From assembly GCF_946222305.1 (NCBI RefSeq), contig NZ_CAMIHZ010000009.1, forward strand, positions 6,458-70,457: a stretch of 64,000 nt of DNA, in the 5' to 3' direction. The position numbers and the translations under genes were made by a program. Positions 45,099-54,198 of this stretch are shown in pieces (positions within the stretch are counted from its first letter, which is position 1; every line of letters begins with the position of its first letter). The notes under the pieces were generated by a model that saw nothing but the letters and a program-made list of their open reading frames with translations, was not told the origin of the DNA and made no database searches. Source of the DNA: an uncultured Corynebacterium sp. Lineage in GTDB: Bacteria; Actinomycetota; Actinomycetes; Mycobacteriales; Mycobacteriaceae.

Positions 45099-46460
45099 GT
45101 GACTGTTTCGGGTAGCCCAGCTGGAATCGTTGACAACGCCCCCGCCGATCTCGATTGGATGGAGGAAGTCTACAAGTGGTTCCACGCCCACCCTGAACTT
45201 TCCGGGGCAGAGGAACAGACCGCCATTCGCATCCGAAAAGAACTGGAGCGGTTCCCGGATTGGGAAATCACCCCAAATCTGGGCGGGTACGGTATCACCG
45301 CGGTCTTGCGGAATGGGGACGGCCCGACAGTGCTCATGCGCGCTGACTTCGATGGTCTGCCCGTGGCCGAAGCCACGGATGTCGACTACGCCTCCAAGCA
45401 TTCCCAACTCAATGCACAGGGCGAACGCGTGCCCACTATGCATGCGTGCGGCCACGATCACCACACCACCAGCCTGCTAGGGGCGATGGCCGTACTGGAC
45501 TCCGTGCGCGACAAGTGGAGTGGTACCGTCATTGCGCTTTTCCAACCGGCGGAAGAGGCCTCTATCGGTGCCCACGGAATGGTATCGGACGGGCTGACGA
45601 AGGCTGTTCCGCACCCCGATGTGTGCTTGGCACAACACGTAGTGGCAGGCCCGGCAGGGACGGTGTACACCGCGCCAGGGCCCGTGATGACCTCTTCTAC
45701 GACGATCGAGATCACACTGTTTGGACGCGGCGCTCACGCATCGATGCCGCACCGTTCAGTCGATCCAGTGGTGCTGGCAGCTGCTACGGTGATGAAACTG
45801 CAAACGGTGGTTTCCCGCGAGGTGCCACCGAATAAGTTCGCGGTGATCACGGTGGCCTCTGTGGAAGCCGGTAAGGCCAACAACGTCATCCCGGATTCGG
45901 CTCGGATCGCGTTGAGCTGTCGTTTTTACGACGAAGACTTGCGCAAGAAATGCGTTGAAGCCATCAAGCGCATCGTGCGCGCGGAGGCGATGGCAGCCGG
46001 TGCGGACCGAGATCCAGAGTTCAAATTCGTGGGCCTGCTGGGAGCGACGGACAATACGGATGAAGTCTATGACGTAATCCGCCCAGCTTTTGACGAGGCC
46101 TTTGGCGAGGACTCCGTGGAGATGGAGCCGTGGACTGCCTCGGAGGATTTCCCAGTCATCCCGAAGGCTTTCGGGTCTCCCTACATGCTGTGGACAGTTG
46201 GCATTACTCCCCGCACGCAGTGGGAGAGGGCAGAAGCCTCGGGGCGGCTGGATATTGATATCCCAACGAACCACAACCCTGGATTCTTGCCGGATCTATC
46301 GACCTTGCAGACCTCTACGCGGGCGGCTGCGGTTGGCATCCTTTCCTGCTTGGCGCACGATTGGCCAGAGCGCGACAAGGCCAAGCCCACGATGGGGGCG
46401 GTGCCGCCAACGGACGCGGAAATCGATGCCGTGGCAGTCGAGACTGCCCAGGTGAATTAG
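45099..46460 (+). CDS. M20-family amidohydrolase
   Basis: 453 residues. FHAHPELSGAEEQTA, the metal motif MHACGHDHHTTSLLG, FQPAEEASIGAHGMV and a dimerisation-type insert (SMPHRSVDPVVLAA) match amidohydrolases that cleave N-acyl amino acids. Substrate unknown. GTG start. Confidence 0.9.
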   Translation: MTVSGSPAGIVDNAPADLDWMEEVYKWFHAHPELSGAEEQTAIRIRKELERFPDWEITPNLGGYGITAVLRNGDGPTVLMRADFDGLPVAEATDVDYASKHSQLNAQGERVPTMHACGHDHHTTSLLGAMAVLDSVRDKWSGTVIALFQPAEEASIGAHGMVSDGLTKAVPHPDVCLAQHVVAGPAGTVYTAPGPVMTSSTTIEITLFGRGAHASMPHRSVDPVVLAAATVMKLQTVVSREVPPNKFAVITVASVEAGKANNVIPDSARIALSCRFYDEDLRKKCVEAIKRIVRAEAMAAGADRDPEFKFVGLLGATDNTDEVYDVIRPAFDEAFGEDSVEMEPWTASEDFPVIPKAFGSPYMLWTVGITPRTQWERAEASGRLDIDIPTNHNPGFLPDLSTLQTSTRAAAVGILSCLAHDWPERDKAKPTMGAVPPTDAEIDAVAVETAQVN

Positions 46461-46478
46461 GAAGCCCGCAGCTGCTGC

Positions 46479-46832
46479 CTATAGCTGGAACTGAGTCTTA
46501 ACTTCCTTGCGTCGCTTGTTTTCGACGTAGAAGCTCAAGAACGGAACCACGCCCGCCAAAATCGTGGTGAGCCACTTCGACGGCTCCCAACGCGCCTTCG
46601 TGCCGAGGTCCAAGCAAGCAATCATGTACACCATGAACACGATGCCGTGCGCAGGACCGATGAAAGCCAACCATGATGGGAAGTTCTCCTGCCCGATGAT
46701 GAGGTACTTAAAGATCATCTCGATCACCAGAATGAGCAGCCAAATACCGGTGAAGAACGCTGCGAAAGAGTAAAACTTCAACGACTTCGCCACTCGACGT
46801 TGCCGTTCTGGGGCCACCTGCATTTCAGTCAT
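46479..46832 (-). CDS. DUF3817 integral membrane protein
   Basis: 117 residues with three membrane helices, ending in VPFLSFYVENKRRKE. Resembles the Rv1342c-like proteins that follow rdgB in mycobacteria. No known function. Confidence 0.8.
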   Translation of the reverse strand: MTEMQVAPERQRRVAKSLKFYSFAAFFTGIWLLILVIEMIFKYLIIGQENFPSWLAFIGPAHGIVFMVYMIACLDLGTKARWEPSKWLTTILAGVVPFLSFYVENKRRKEVKTQFQL

Positions 46833-46838
46833 TTCCAG

Positions 46839-47312
46839 TTACTCTCCTGTGTCTTGTTTTGTTTCCGACGCCCCGCTGGCCCGGCGATCGCGCCGACGGG
46901 TGTCTTCGAAATGATCGTTCGGGATTTCCGTTCGCTGCTCGAGGAAATCGTCGGGAATTTCGGTCATGGAATTCTTCAGGTCGGCAGGGATAGCGGCTTC
47001 CTCGTTGCCGAGAGCACGTTCCTTCTCGTAGTGAATATATTTGCGGTACGCGACAACGAAAAACACGCCGAACAGGGGCCACTGGATGGCGTAACCTAGG
47101 TTTTGGAATGTGCCACCGTTGGACTGCCATACGTCCCACTGCCAGCGAGCCAGGAACAAGGTGGCGATGACGGCAGCGACGAGGAAAATGAGTTGGATAA
47201 TCCGAACACGAAGGGGGAAAGGATTTCCAGTCTCCTGTGCTCGTTGTATACGAGCCTGCTTTTGACGGCTCCGGTCTGACTGAACTGTAGGTGGCTGCTG
47301 CTTATCGGCCAT
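46839..47312 (-). CDS. Small two-helix membrane protein (Rv1343c/LprD position)
   Basis: 157 residues with two membrane helices (~36-56 and ~70-90) and a charged C-terminal tail. Six bases separate it from the DUF3817 gene, so they form an operon. Its last ~12 codons are built from a copy of the dispersed GACGCC element (46852-46882). No family recognised with confidence. Confidence 0.75.
   Translation of the reverse strand: MADKQQPPTVQSDRSRQKQARIQRAQETGNPFPLRVRIIQLIFLVAAVIATLFLARWQWDVWQSNGGTFQNLGYAIQWPLFGVFFVVAYRKYIHYEKERALGNEEAAIPADLKNSMTEIPDDFLEQRTEIPNDHFEDTRRRDRRASGASETKQDTGE
46852..46882 (-). repeat. Dispersed GACGCC element (copy at 46.9 kb)
   Basis: TTGTTTTGTTTCCGACGCCC followed by CGCTGGC. 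One of a family with a T-rich side and a core (C)GACGCC(A/C)CGCTGGC; other copies near 16938, 20143, 20227, 23313, 30232, 49541 and 56036. Confidence 0.6.
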
Positions 47313-47377
47313 AGTGAGTTCTTTTCACGCCTGCCTTAGATGAACAAACTCATTTGATGTAACGAGTTCATTTGGTG

Positions 47378-47459
<82 letters not shown>

Positions 47460-47552
47460 TTGCACTCACAACTAGAACAGTTGCGAACGCAGTAATACTA
47501 GCACCCATACTTGCCTGTGGCGTAATCGCTTCAGGCAAGTATGTTCCGCTCG

Positions 47553-48035
47553 TTAGAGCTCCTTGATGATGCGAGCTACGTGGCCCGTGGCTTTCACGTT
47601 GTACTTCGCCAGTTGGATCTTGCCTTCTTCGTCCACCACGAATGTAGAACGAATCACGCCTTGTACGACCTTGCCGTAGTTATTTTTCTCGCCGTATGCC
47701 CCGTAGGCGGTCATTACGGACTTGTCCTCATCGGACAGCAGCGGGAATGTCAGCTCGTATTTGTCCCGGAACTTTGCCAATGCCTCGACCTTATCGGGGG
47801 AGATTCCTACGACGTCCACGCTTTGGTCGTTAAGTTCAGTCAGGCTGTCGCGGAAGTCACAGGCTTCGGTTGTGCACCCCGGGGTATCAGCCTTGGGGTA
47901 GAAGTAAACGATTACCTTGCGACCGCGGAAGTCGGACAGGCTCACCTTTTCGCCGTTGTCATCAAGGAGAGTGAACTCCGGAGCTGGGGCACCTTCGGAC
48001 AGTCGGATCTGGTTGTTCTTGCTTTCGGTCGTCAT
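47553..48035 (-). CDS. bcp: Thioredoxin-dependent thiol peroxidase (Bcp/PrxQ)
   Basis: About 160 residues from the ATG at 48035; an upstream in-frame GTG (48104) extends into the next gene's promoter. APEFTLLDDNGEKVSLSDFR, then the peroxidatic and resolving cysteines in TPGCTTEACDF. Reduces peroxides. Confidence 0.94.
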   Translation of the reverse strand: MTTESKNNQIRLSEGAPAPEFTLLDDNGEKVSLSDFRGRKVIVYFYPKADTPGCTTEACDFRDSLTELNDQSVDVVGISPDKVEALAKFRDKYELTFPLLSDEDKSVMTAYGAYGEKNNYGKVVQGVIRSTFVVDEEGKIQLAKYNVKATGHVARIIKEL

Positions 48036-48122
48036 GTCAACCACAGTACGCGCCAATGATCTACAATGGCCGGGTAAAAGTTTGTTGAAAACGTACGAAA
48101 CCACATTTCTAGGGAGTTTTCC

Positions 48123-48401
48123 GTGGCCCGTAGTATCGATGCAATTCAGCGCGACATTGAGCGTTCGCGCAAACAGCTCGCCAGGACCCTTGACGAACTT
48201 GTCGTGCGCGCAGATCCCAAGAACTTGGCTGACGATGCACGCGGACAGGTCATGGATGTCGCCAAGGAGCCTAAGGTTCAGATGATTGCCGGTGGCATTG
48301 TTGCAGGCATCATCCTGGTTGGCGCTCTGGCAGCTGGCGCGAAGCGCAAGGAGAAGAAGCAGATCAAGGAGATCCAGCGTCTTCTCGCTGCAACCCGCTA
48401 G
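48123..48401 (+). CDS. DUF3618 family membrane protein
   Basis: 92 residues: an N-terminal helix SIDAIQRDIERSRKQLARTL typical of DUF3618, a membrane helix (~57-75) and a basic C-terminus. Function unknown. Confidence 0.85.
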   Translation: MARSIDAIQRDIERSRKQLARTLDELVVRADPKNLADDARGQVMDVAKEPKVQMIAGGIVAGIILVGALAAGAKRKEKKQIKEIQRLLAATR

Positions 48402-48436
48402 TCTCAGTCGCGGCTGAGCTCGTGCAGAATCAGTAA

Positions 48437-49585
48437 TTGCGCAGCGGATTGATTAAAGCGTCTAGGCCCAAATCCACCCCGGTGTGGCACCTTCTGGTGC
48501 TCACCGGGGTTTCCGTGTTGGGCGCCCTAGCGGGACAGCGTGTGGGAGTTCCTGCTGCTTTCATTTTCAGTTTCCTTCTTGTCTTCGGCTGCTATGCCAT
48601 TTTCGGCGATCGCCAGATCACCCCGCCTAAAAAGGTGATGACTCCGGCACAGGTGGTCATCGCACTGCTGTGTAGTGCGCCGCTGACAACTCTTCCCGTG
48701 GGCCAGATCGCCCACTATGCGCTGCCTACCATTTTGTCGCTCGCTGTCACCTTTATCGTGTGTGGTTTCGCCGCGTGGTCCTTGGTTCGCGTTAATCACC
48801 AATCACCCGCAACCAGTGTGCTTGCCACCCTCGCCGGTGGGGCGAGTGCGATGGTTATGTTGTCGCGGGAGCTGAAGGCCGATACTCGCTTTGTTACCCT
48901 CACCCAGTATTTGCGCCTTTCCGTCGTCGTATTCACGCTGCCGGCATTCGTCAGTTTGCTCTCCAGCCTTGGGGGATCGGGGTCGAATGCCAGCATGGCG
49001 TCGAGCCAAAAAGATGTGTTAGCCAAGCTAGCGACAAGTTGGCAGGGCCTTGTCGGGTGTGTGGTCACCGGGGTGGCAGTGTGGGGGTTCACGAAGGTTA
49101 CGGCTCGGTGGTTCACGGTGAGCTCGCCGTACTTGCTGTTGACTATCGCGTTTTCGGTGGTGGCGGTGAAGGCGCTTGGCGTGCCGGGGGAGTTCATCAC
49201 TCCGACTGGTGTGCTGGTCGATGTGGCTTATGCGATCATTGGCGTGCAGGCCGGAGGGACGTTGACGAAGGGGGCACTGCGGCAGTTCGCCCAGGCGCTA
49301 CCGGTGATTTTTGGGGTAATCGGTTTGATGATTGTCTCGTCGCTGGTGGCGGCGTGGCTGATCACCGCTCTGTGGGGTTATACGCTGCTGGATTCCTACC
49401 TGGCGACGGTGCCCGGTGGGGTGTACGCAGTACTGGCTTTCGCCCATGAATCGGGCGGTGATCCGCTGGTCACGGTGGTGCAGGTCATGCGTGTCATTGC
49501 GATGCTCGTCGTGGGGGCCTATGCGCCACAGATTGTTGCCCTTGCTTCTCGACGCCACGCCGCCCCATCCCCGAACCGCCCCTAA
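48437..49585 (+). CDS. AbrB-family (duplicated) membrane permease
   Basis: 382 residues with about ten membrane helices in two related halves (AALAGQRVGVPAAFIFSFLL and VVAVKALGVPGEFITPTGVL). Belongs to the AbrB/AimB-like putative transporter family; substrate unknown. TTG start 36 bases after the DUF3618 gene. Its last codons contain a GACGCC element. Confidence 0.82.
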   Translation: MRSGLIKASRPKSTPVWHLLVLTGVSVLGALAGQRVGVPAAFIFSFLLVFGCYAIFGDRQITPPKKVMTPAQVVIALLCSAPLTTLPVGQIAHYALPTILSLAVTFIVCGFAAWSLVRVNHQSPATSVLATLAGGASAMVMLSRELKADTRFVTLTQYLRLSVVVFTLPAFVSLLSSLGGSGSNASMASSQKDVLAKLATSWQGLVGCVVTGVAVWGFTKVTARWFTVSSPYLLLTIAFSVVAVKALGVPGEFITPTGVLVDVAYAIIGVQAGGTLTKGALRQFAQALPVIFGVIGLMIVSSLVAAWLITALWGYTLLDSYLATVPGGVYAVLAFAHESGGDPLVTVVQVMRVIAMLVVGAYAPQIVALASRRHAAPSPNRP

Positions 49586-49600
49586 AGTAGGGGAAGGGTT

Positions 49601-50641
49601 CTAGCCGAACCATTCCTGAGCCAGCAGGTCCATCGAGCGCAGTGACTGCTCGGTGGATGGCGATTGCAGAGAGATCATCAATTCGTCCGCGCGGGCGATT
49701 TCGGCGAAGCGGTCAAGGTATGCGCCGACCTGATTCGGTGTGCCCACCGCGGAGTAGTGCAGCATCTGCAGGATCTGCTGACCGGCGGGGGAATCGATGA
49801 GCATATCCAGTTCTTCCTCAGTGAGGGAGCGGTCCCGTGCGGCCATGACGCGCACGCGGTTGCGACACACCTCTTCGAATTGCTTTTTCGCTTCTTCTTG
49901 GGTGTCTGCAGCAGTGACGTTAACGGCGGCGACCACGTACGGCTCAGGATGGCGAGCGGAGGGTTGGTAGGTGCTGCGGTAAACCTCAACGGCTTGCTCC
50001 AGAGCAGCTGGCGCGAAGTGCGAGGCGAAGCTGTACGGCAGTCCCAACTTGGCAGCCAATTGCGCTCCGAAGAGGGATGATCCCAGGATGTACAGAGGCA
50101 CGTTCGTCCCATAGCCCGGAACGGCGGTCACACCTGGGACAGCTGACTCATTGCTCAAAAAGGCCGCCAGCTCTTGCACATCCTGGGGGAAACGATCGGC
50201 GGCACCGGGGGTCCTGCGAAGTGCTCGCACCGTGACTTGGTCGGTGCCGGGAGCTCGGCCCAAGCCGAGATCGATGCGTCCTGGGTATAGCTCCGCGAGC
50301 GTTCCGAATTGCTCGGCGATGACGAGGGGAGAGTGATTGGGCAGCATCACGCCACCGGCGCCGAGGTTGATGTGGCTGGTGTGCGCGGCGATGTGGGAAA
50401 TTAGTACCGCGGGTGAAGAGCTGGCGATGGACTTCATATTGTGGTGCTCGGCATACCAAATGCGCCGGTAACCTTGGCTTTCAGCGTTCTGGGCCAGTTG
50501 CAGGGAGCGGCGGAAAGAGTTGGCTGGACGCTCACCCTTGTACACGGTGGCGAAATCGATTATCGACAGTGGAATATTTTTCCGATTGGGGTGTGCTTGG
50601 ACGCTTTCATTCGCGGTCGATGAGATCGGCGCATCTGTCAT
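49601..50641 (-). CDS. LLM-class flavin-dependent oxidoreductase
   Basis: 346 residues, luciferase-like monooxygenase fold. PLSIIDFATVYKGE, YRRIWYAEHHNM, GAGGVMLPNHSPLVIAEQFG and GRIDLGLGRAPGTD are characteristic. F420 or FMN cofactor cannot be decided from sequence alone. Short 15-base gap to the permease, convergent. Confidence 0.9.
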   Translation of the reverse strand: MTDAPISSTANESVQAHPNRKNIPLSIIDFATVYKGERPANSFRRSLQLAQNAESQGYRRIWYAEHHNMKSIASSSPAVLISHIAAHTSHINLGAGGVMLPNHSPLVIAEQFGTLAELYPGRIDLGLGRAPGTDQVTVRALRRTPGAADRFPQDVQELAAFLSNESAVPGVTAVPGYGTNVPLYILGSSLFGAQLAAKLGLPYSFASHFAPAALEQAVEVYRSTYQPSARHPEPYVVAAVNVTAADTQEEAKKQFEEVCRNRVRVMAARDRSLTEEELDMLIDSPAGQQILQMLHYSAVGTPNQVGAYLDRFAEIARADELMISLQSPSTEQSLRSMDLLAQEWFG

Positions 50642-50684
50642 GTTTGATTTCTCCCTTCAATTGGTTGCTGTTGTAGGCAACCAG

Positions 50685-50982
50685 TTACACCTTCGCTGTA
50701 TTCCGGACCCAGTCGGCGTAGTGCTGCAGGTCGACGGCTTTAGATTCAGCATAGGAATCTGCCCAGACAGTGTGTGGCTTGGTCACGTTGACGCCCATGA
50801 GGCACCATCCGTAGAGTGCGACTTTCAGCTCATCGCGGAAAAGGGGGCTTATCAGGGATCGAGGCGTAGTCGCGCAGTTGGAGTGCCGTAGCGACGTGCA
50901 GCAGTGCGATATCTGGGTGGGGATGCTTGACGTATTTGTCGACAGCTGTGGGTGTGCCGGGATTGACTTTGTTGGTAACTTG
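50685..50982 (-). pseudogene. Remnant of a trypsin-like serine protease
   Basis: Two minus-strand fragments in different frames. Upstream: NKVNPGTPTAVDKYVKHPHP followed by DIALLHVATALQLRDYASIP, which has the catalytic-Asp pattern DIALL of chymotrypsin-family enzymes, then a stop near 50837. Downstream: LYGWCLMGVNVTKPHTVWAD and VDLQHYADWVRNTAKV, the family's C-terminal strand and helix. The His loop and the GDSGGP region are missing, so the gene has lost its middle and N-terminus. Confidence 0.6.
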
Positions 50983-51032
50983 TTAATGAAAGCGACTCTA
51001 AATAACGGAGAGTGGAGCTGATTCCGTGGCCC

Positions 51033-51479
51033 CTACTTGAGGTCCTTGGCCTCGGCGGTGCAAGAATCGCCATCGGGGTTCTTTTCCTTGGTGCCTACTT
51101 CCTTGCCATCGAAGAGGATTCGACAGGAAACGTTATCGCCAGGCTTGGTGGATCCGACGGTTATCTGCGCGAGACTGAAGGGGGCAATCTTCACTTCCTT
51201 CTTCCAAGGAGTCTTAACGTCGATAACTTCTTGGGGCTTTCCTTCGCCTTCAACGTAGGTGCCGGCAGCTGTTTTGCTATCGCCGGTGATTTCGTAAGTG
51301 ACCGTCTTCTCCGAATCGGCGTTGCTAGCGGCTAGTTCAGCGCCCTCTTTAGTTGTGGAGCATCCAACCAATACCAGAGGGACGGCGGTGGCTGCTACGG
51401 CAAGTTTGGAGAGTCGGGTCAGTTTTCTGGTCTCTGAATTGCGGAGGTGTGCGAGGTGGAAGTTTCGAACTGTGGTCAT
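51033..51479 (-). CDS. MmpS-like lipoprotein
   Basis: 148 residues from the ATG at 51479 (AGGAG nine bases upstream). Signal peptide with lipobox LVLVGC. The mature domain shows a TVTYEITGDSKTAAGTYV strand, a TPWKKEV turn, NVSCRILFDG and a late Cys (DSCTAEA), resembling the small MmpS partners of MmpL transporters. No MmpL gene is adjacent. Confidence 0.72.
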   Translation of the reverse strand: MTTVRNFHLAHLRNSETRKLTRLSKLAVAATAVPLVLVGCSTTKEGAELAASNADSEKTVTYEITGDSKTAAGTYVEGEGKPQEVIDVKTPWKKEVKIAPFSLAQITVGSTKPGDNVSCRILFDGKEVGTKEKNPDGDSCTAEAKDLK

Positions 51480-51856
51480 TAAGAACCTGCTCCTGTGACA
51501 GTAAGTGCTCGAGAATCTTAAGTAACCTAATTTTTTTATCACGGGTTCGGTCTAGTTTGCAGGGTATTCAAGGAGCCGCTGGGGGTAGCAACAAGCAAGG
51601 GGGGACGCGAGGGCTGTTCTCGCTGGGAAACATTTCTGCGAAGAGGGTGATAATTATCTCAGCCGTGTCGCGCCGGGGTGTGCTGCGCGTTGATCTAGCT
51701 CGGAGCAACGTGACCCCATGTTTGGGCTGTTTGGAGGCAGGGGCAAGAGAGAACACGTCACTCACACGCCCCAACCTCACAATGCGAACCAAGAACCCGA
51801 TGGTCGGCAACCAGACGTTCATGATGGGCGGTCGGAAGCCCATGGCGGACGGCTGA
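51480..51856. other. Upstream region of the MmpS-like gene
   Basis: No supported gene. The A/T-rich stretch near 51515-51545 is the likely promoter zone for the lipoprotein gene. Confidence 0.4.
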
Positions 51857-52132
51857 GTGTCCAGGGTGGTCACATTCCTGGTGGACCACGCGCGATCGGG
51901 GACATCGCTTATGCAGCATTTCGAGTTGAATGCGGAAGAACTGCAAAATCATCAGTTGATTATCACGCGGCAAACGTTTCGGGTCCGCGGTGACGAATGG
52001 AAGCCTCTCTGTAAAGAAGACGGGCAGGCGCTGTTTTGTCAGGAATCCTATCCGGTACTGCGGGACGCACAGGGTACGCCTATAGGCTCTGAGGGGATCA
52101 CATCAACACGAGTCGAGCTAGGGGTTTGGTAG
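51857..52132 (+). CDS. Possible small hypothetical protein
   Basis: 91 codons from a GTG, or 73 from the ATG at 51911. Soluble, no motif recognised. Overlaps another open frame (51718-51993) in a different phase that starts MFGLFGGRGK; the two could be one frameshifted gene or neither may be real. No good ribosome site. Confidence 0.3.
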   Translation: MSRVVTFLVDHARSGTSLMQHFELNAEELQNHQLIITRQTFRVRGDEWKPLCKEDGQALFCQESYPVLRDAQGTPIGSEGITSTRVELGVW

Positions 52133-52196
52133 AGCAAGCCATAGACGGTAATGCGAACCAAAGCACCCAGTAGAGTGACGATACCAAAGTGCAAAA

Positions 52197-52237
52197 AATC
52201 CCCTCCCCTCGAAGAAGTTTTCTGAGGGGAGGGGATT
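52197..52237 (-). terminator. Terminator of tRNA-Lys
   Basis: AATCCCCTCCCCTC pairs with GAGGGGAGGGGATT (14 bp); on the minus strand it is followed by TTTTTTG, directly after the tRNA. Confidence 0.9.
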
Positions 52238-52242
52238 GTCTG

Positions 52243-52315
<73 letters not shown>

Positions 52316-52965
52316 AAGTGCTTTCAAGAGCACTTGTTTGTTGCCTCCGTGCTCGTTGGCAACGAAGAGAACTTTATACCCTTCCGAAAGAAACTTACAA
52401 ATCGCCAGTTCAAGGGTGGTTTTATAGCTTCCGAAGATGATTAAGTTCCACGGCGATGGAGATCCTTGCGTTCTGTGCTGCAGCGGTGAGCGTGGATGCT
52501 GTGAAGGGGACGCGGGTGGATGCTGTGAAGGGGACGCGGGTGGATGGTCTGGAAGGCATGCGCGAACGTTGCGCTGGGATGGGAAGCGAGAGTGCGGCGT
52601 CGGGAACGAAAGGAATTGATCGAGGCGCACTGCGATTCACTGAGGGGTAACGATTCAGCCACAATTAGTTACGGCGTGCGATTTTGAGTAACGCTTTGTC
52701 TGACGACGGCGGTAAGGTGCATGTATCAGATTTTAAGCCCAGCGAACGCAAGATCGTTACTGGTCAGAACGCTGAGCTCCGCACTGATCAACTGCGGATT
52801 CCCACAGAATGTTCCACTCAATTTCGCAGCCGGAGTACTACGTACATGAACAACTCGATGCCTTCGTCGCAAAAGCAGCGACCACACGTCACTACGCCCA
52901 ACAAGCGCAACCTTAATGCGGTAACCAGCAATGAGCGTGGTCGCCAGTGTGGAGATCAAACTCTG
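52316..52965 (+). other. Region upstream of the L,D-transpeptidase
   Basis: Holds a 24-base tandem repeat and an open frame continuing in phase with the transpeptidase from 52684. The encoded segment (about 94 residues) shows no domain and is probably untranslated. Confidence 0.4.
52492..52548 (+). repeat. Short tandem repeat, 24-base unit
   Basis: Two identical copies of GTGGATGCTGTGAAGGGGAC followed by GCGG, plus a partial third (GTGGATGGT). In one frame the unit reads VDAVKGTR, but the surrounding 64-codon frame has no other support. Confidence 0.8.
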
Positions 52966-54198
52966 ATGGCGAGGGAAGAAAACGTCCACGCTCGCCGTGG
53001 CACTCGATCGGTCATTCCCGCACGCTACGCTAAATCGACCATTGCTGCAGCTCTTGGCAGCCTGATGTTGGTTTCGGCCTGCACTATCGATAACGGTGGC
53101 TCTTCTAAGCCTTCTGCTGAACAAACCCAAGAGAAGGACTCCAAACAAGCGAGCCAGGTCAAAAATAATCTTTCCGCGAATGTGAATGATGGCGCGCAAG
53201 AATGGGGCGTCGATAAAAAAATTGAAGTAAGCAGCGGGAAAAAGATTTCCTCGGCGCTGCTTACCGACGCCGCTGGAAATACTGTTGAAGGCAAGTTTAA
53301 TGACGACAAAACTCAGTGGACCTCCACGGGAGACCTGCAGTTCGGTACCTCCTACACCCTGACGGCGAAGGCGGGCGACAAAGAGATCAGTCGAACATTC
53401 ACCACCAAGGCGGCGCAGGCTCTAACGAGCACAGCCCTTGCGCCTCTCGACGGTTCCACCGTAGGTGTGGCCCAAACGATTTCTCTGATTTTCGATACCG
53501 CCATTCCGGATCGCAAGGCCGTCGAGAAGGCCATCAAGGTGGAAACCGATAACAACACCGAAGGTGCCTTCTACTGGCTAAACGACAGGATGGTGCGCTG
53601 GCGTCCGAAGGATTACTGGAAGCCGGGGACCAAGGTGACGGTCAAAACAAAGCTGAAGGGTGTGGACCTCGGCAACGGAACCTATGCCACCGAAGATCGC
53701 ACCGCGAAGTTCACCATCGGAGATGACGTTCGCGCCATCATCGACGACAAAACCAAGATGATGGAGATCTTCAAAAACGGCAAGAAGATCAAGACTATGC
53801 CTACTTCCAACGGTCGCGACGGCGAATACGCCACGCCAAACGGTGTGTACACGGTGGGTGAACAGCACGAACAACTTATGATGGATTCAACAACTTACGG
53901 TTTGGCTTTGGATGCAGGCGGTTACCGTACATCAGTTTCCTACGCCACACAGATGAGTTACTCCGGGATTTACATCCACGGCGCTCCATGGAGTGAGTAC
54001 GCGCAAGGTTCGGCCAATACTTCCCACGGCTGTATCAATGTCTCCGTTCCGAACGCCAAGTGGGTTTACGAAAACCTGAAGCGCGGCGACATCGTGGAAG
54101 TGAAGAACACTTCCGGAGAAAAGCTCAATGGCCTCGATGGGTTGGGTGACTGGATGATTCCGTGGGAGAAGTGGAAGGCCGGAAACGCCGAGCAGTAG
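52966..54198 (+). CDS. L,D-transpeptidase lipoprotein (YkuD family)
   Basis: About 410 residues from the ATG at 52966 (GGAG 10 bases upstream). In-frame ATGs at 52846 and the TTG at 52684 are alternatives but would give an overlong signal. Basic signal with lipobox LVSAC. Two Ig-like domains follow (VDKKIEVSSGKKISSA..., LTSTALAPLDGSTVGVAQTI). The C-terminal YkuD domain has IYIHGAPWS and the catalytic SHGCINVS. Forms 3-3 cross-links in peptidoglycan; architecture like mycobacterial LdtB. Confidence 0.92.
   Translation: MAREENVHARRGTRSVIPARYAKSTIAAALGSLMLVSACTIDNGGSSKPSAEQTQEKDSKQASQVKNNLSANVNDGAQEWGVDKKIEVSSGKKISSALLTDAAGNTVEGKFNDDKTQWTSTGDLQFGTSYTLTAKAGDKEISRTFTTKAAQALTSTALAPLDGSTVGVAQTISLIFDTAIPDRKAVEKAIKVETDNNTEGAFYWLNDRMVRWRPKDYWKPGTKVTVKTKLKGVDLGNGTYATEDRTAKFTIGDDVRAIIDDKTKMMEIFKNGKKIKTMPTSNGRDGEYATPNGVYTVGEQHEQLMMDSTTYGLALDAGGYRTSVSYATQMSYSGIYIHGAPWSEYAQGSANTSHGCINVSVPNAKWVYENLKRGDIVEVKNTSGEKLNGLDGLGDWMIPWEKWKAGNAEQ

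Noticed and set aside
52456..52650. 64-codon frame containing the 24-base tandem repeat
   Set aside because: Only the repeat gives it length; no other sign of coding.
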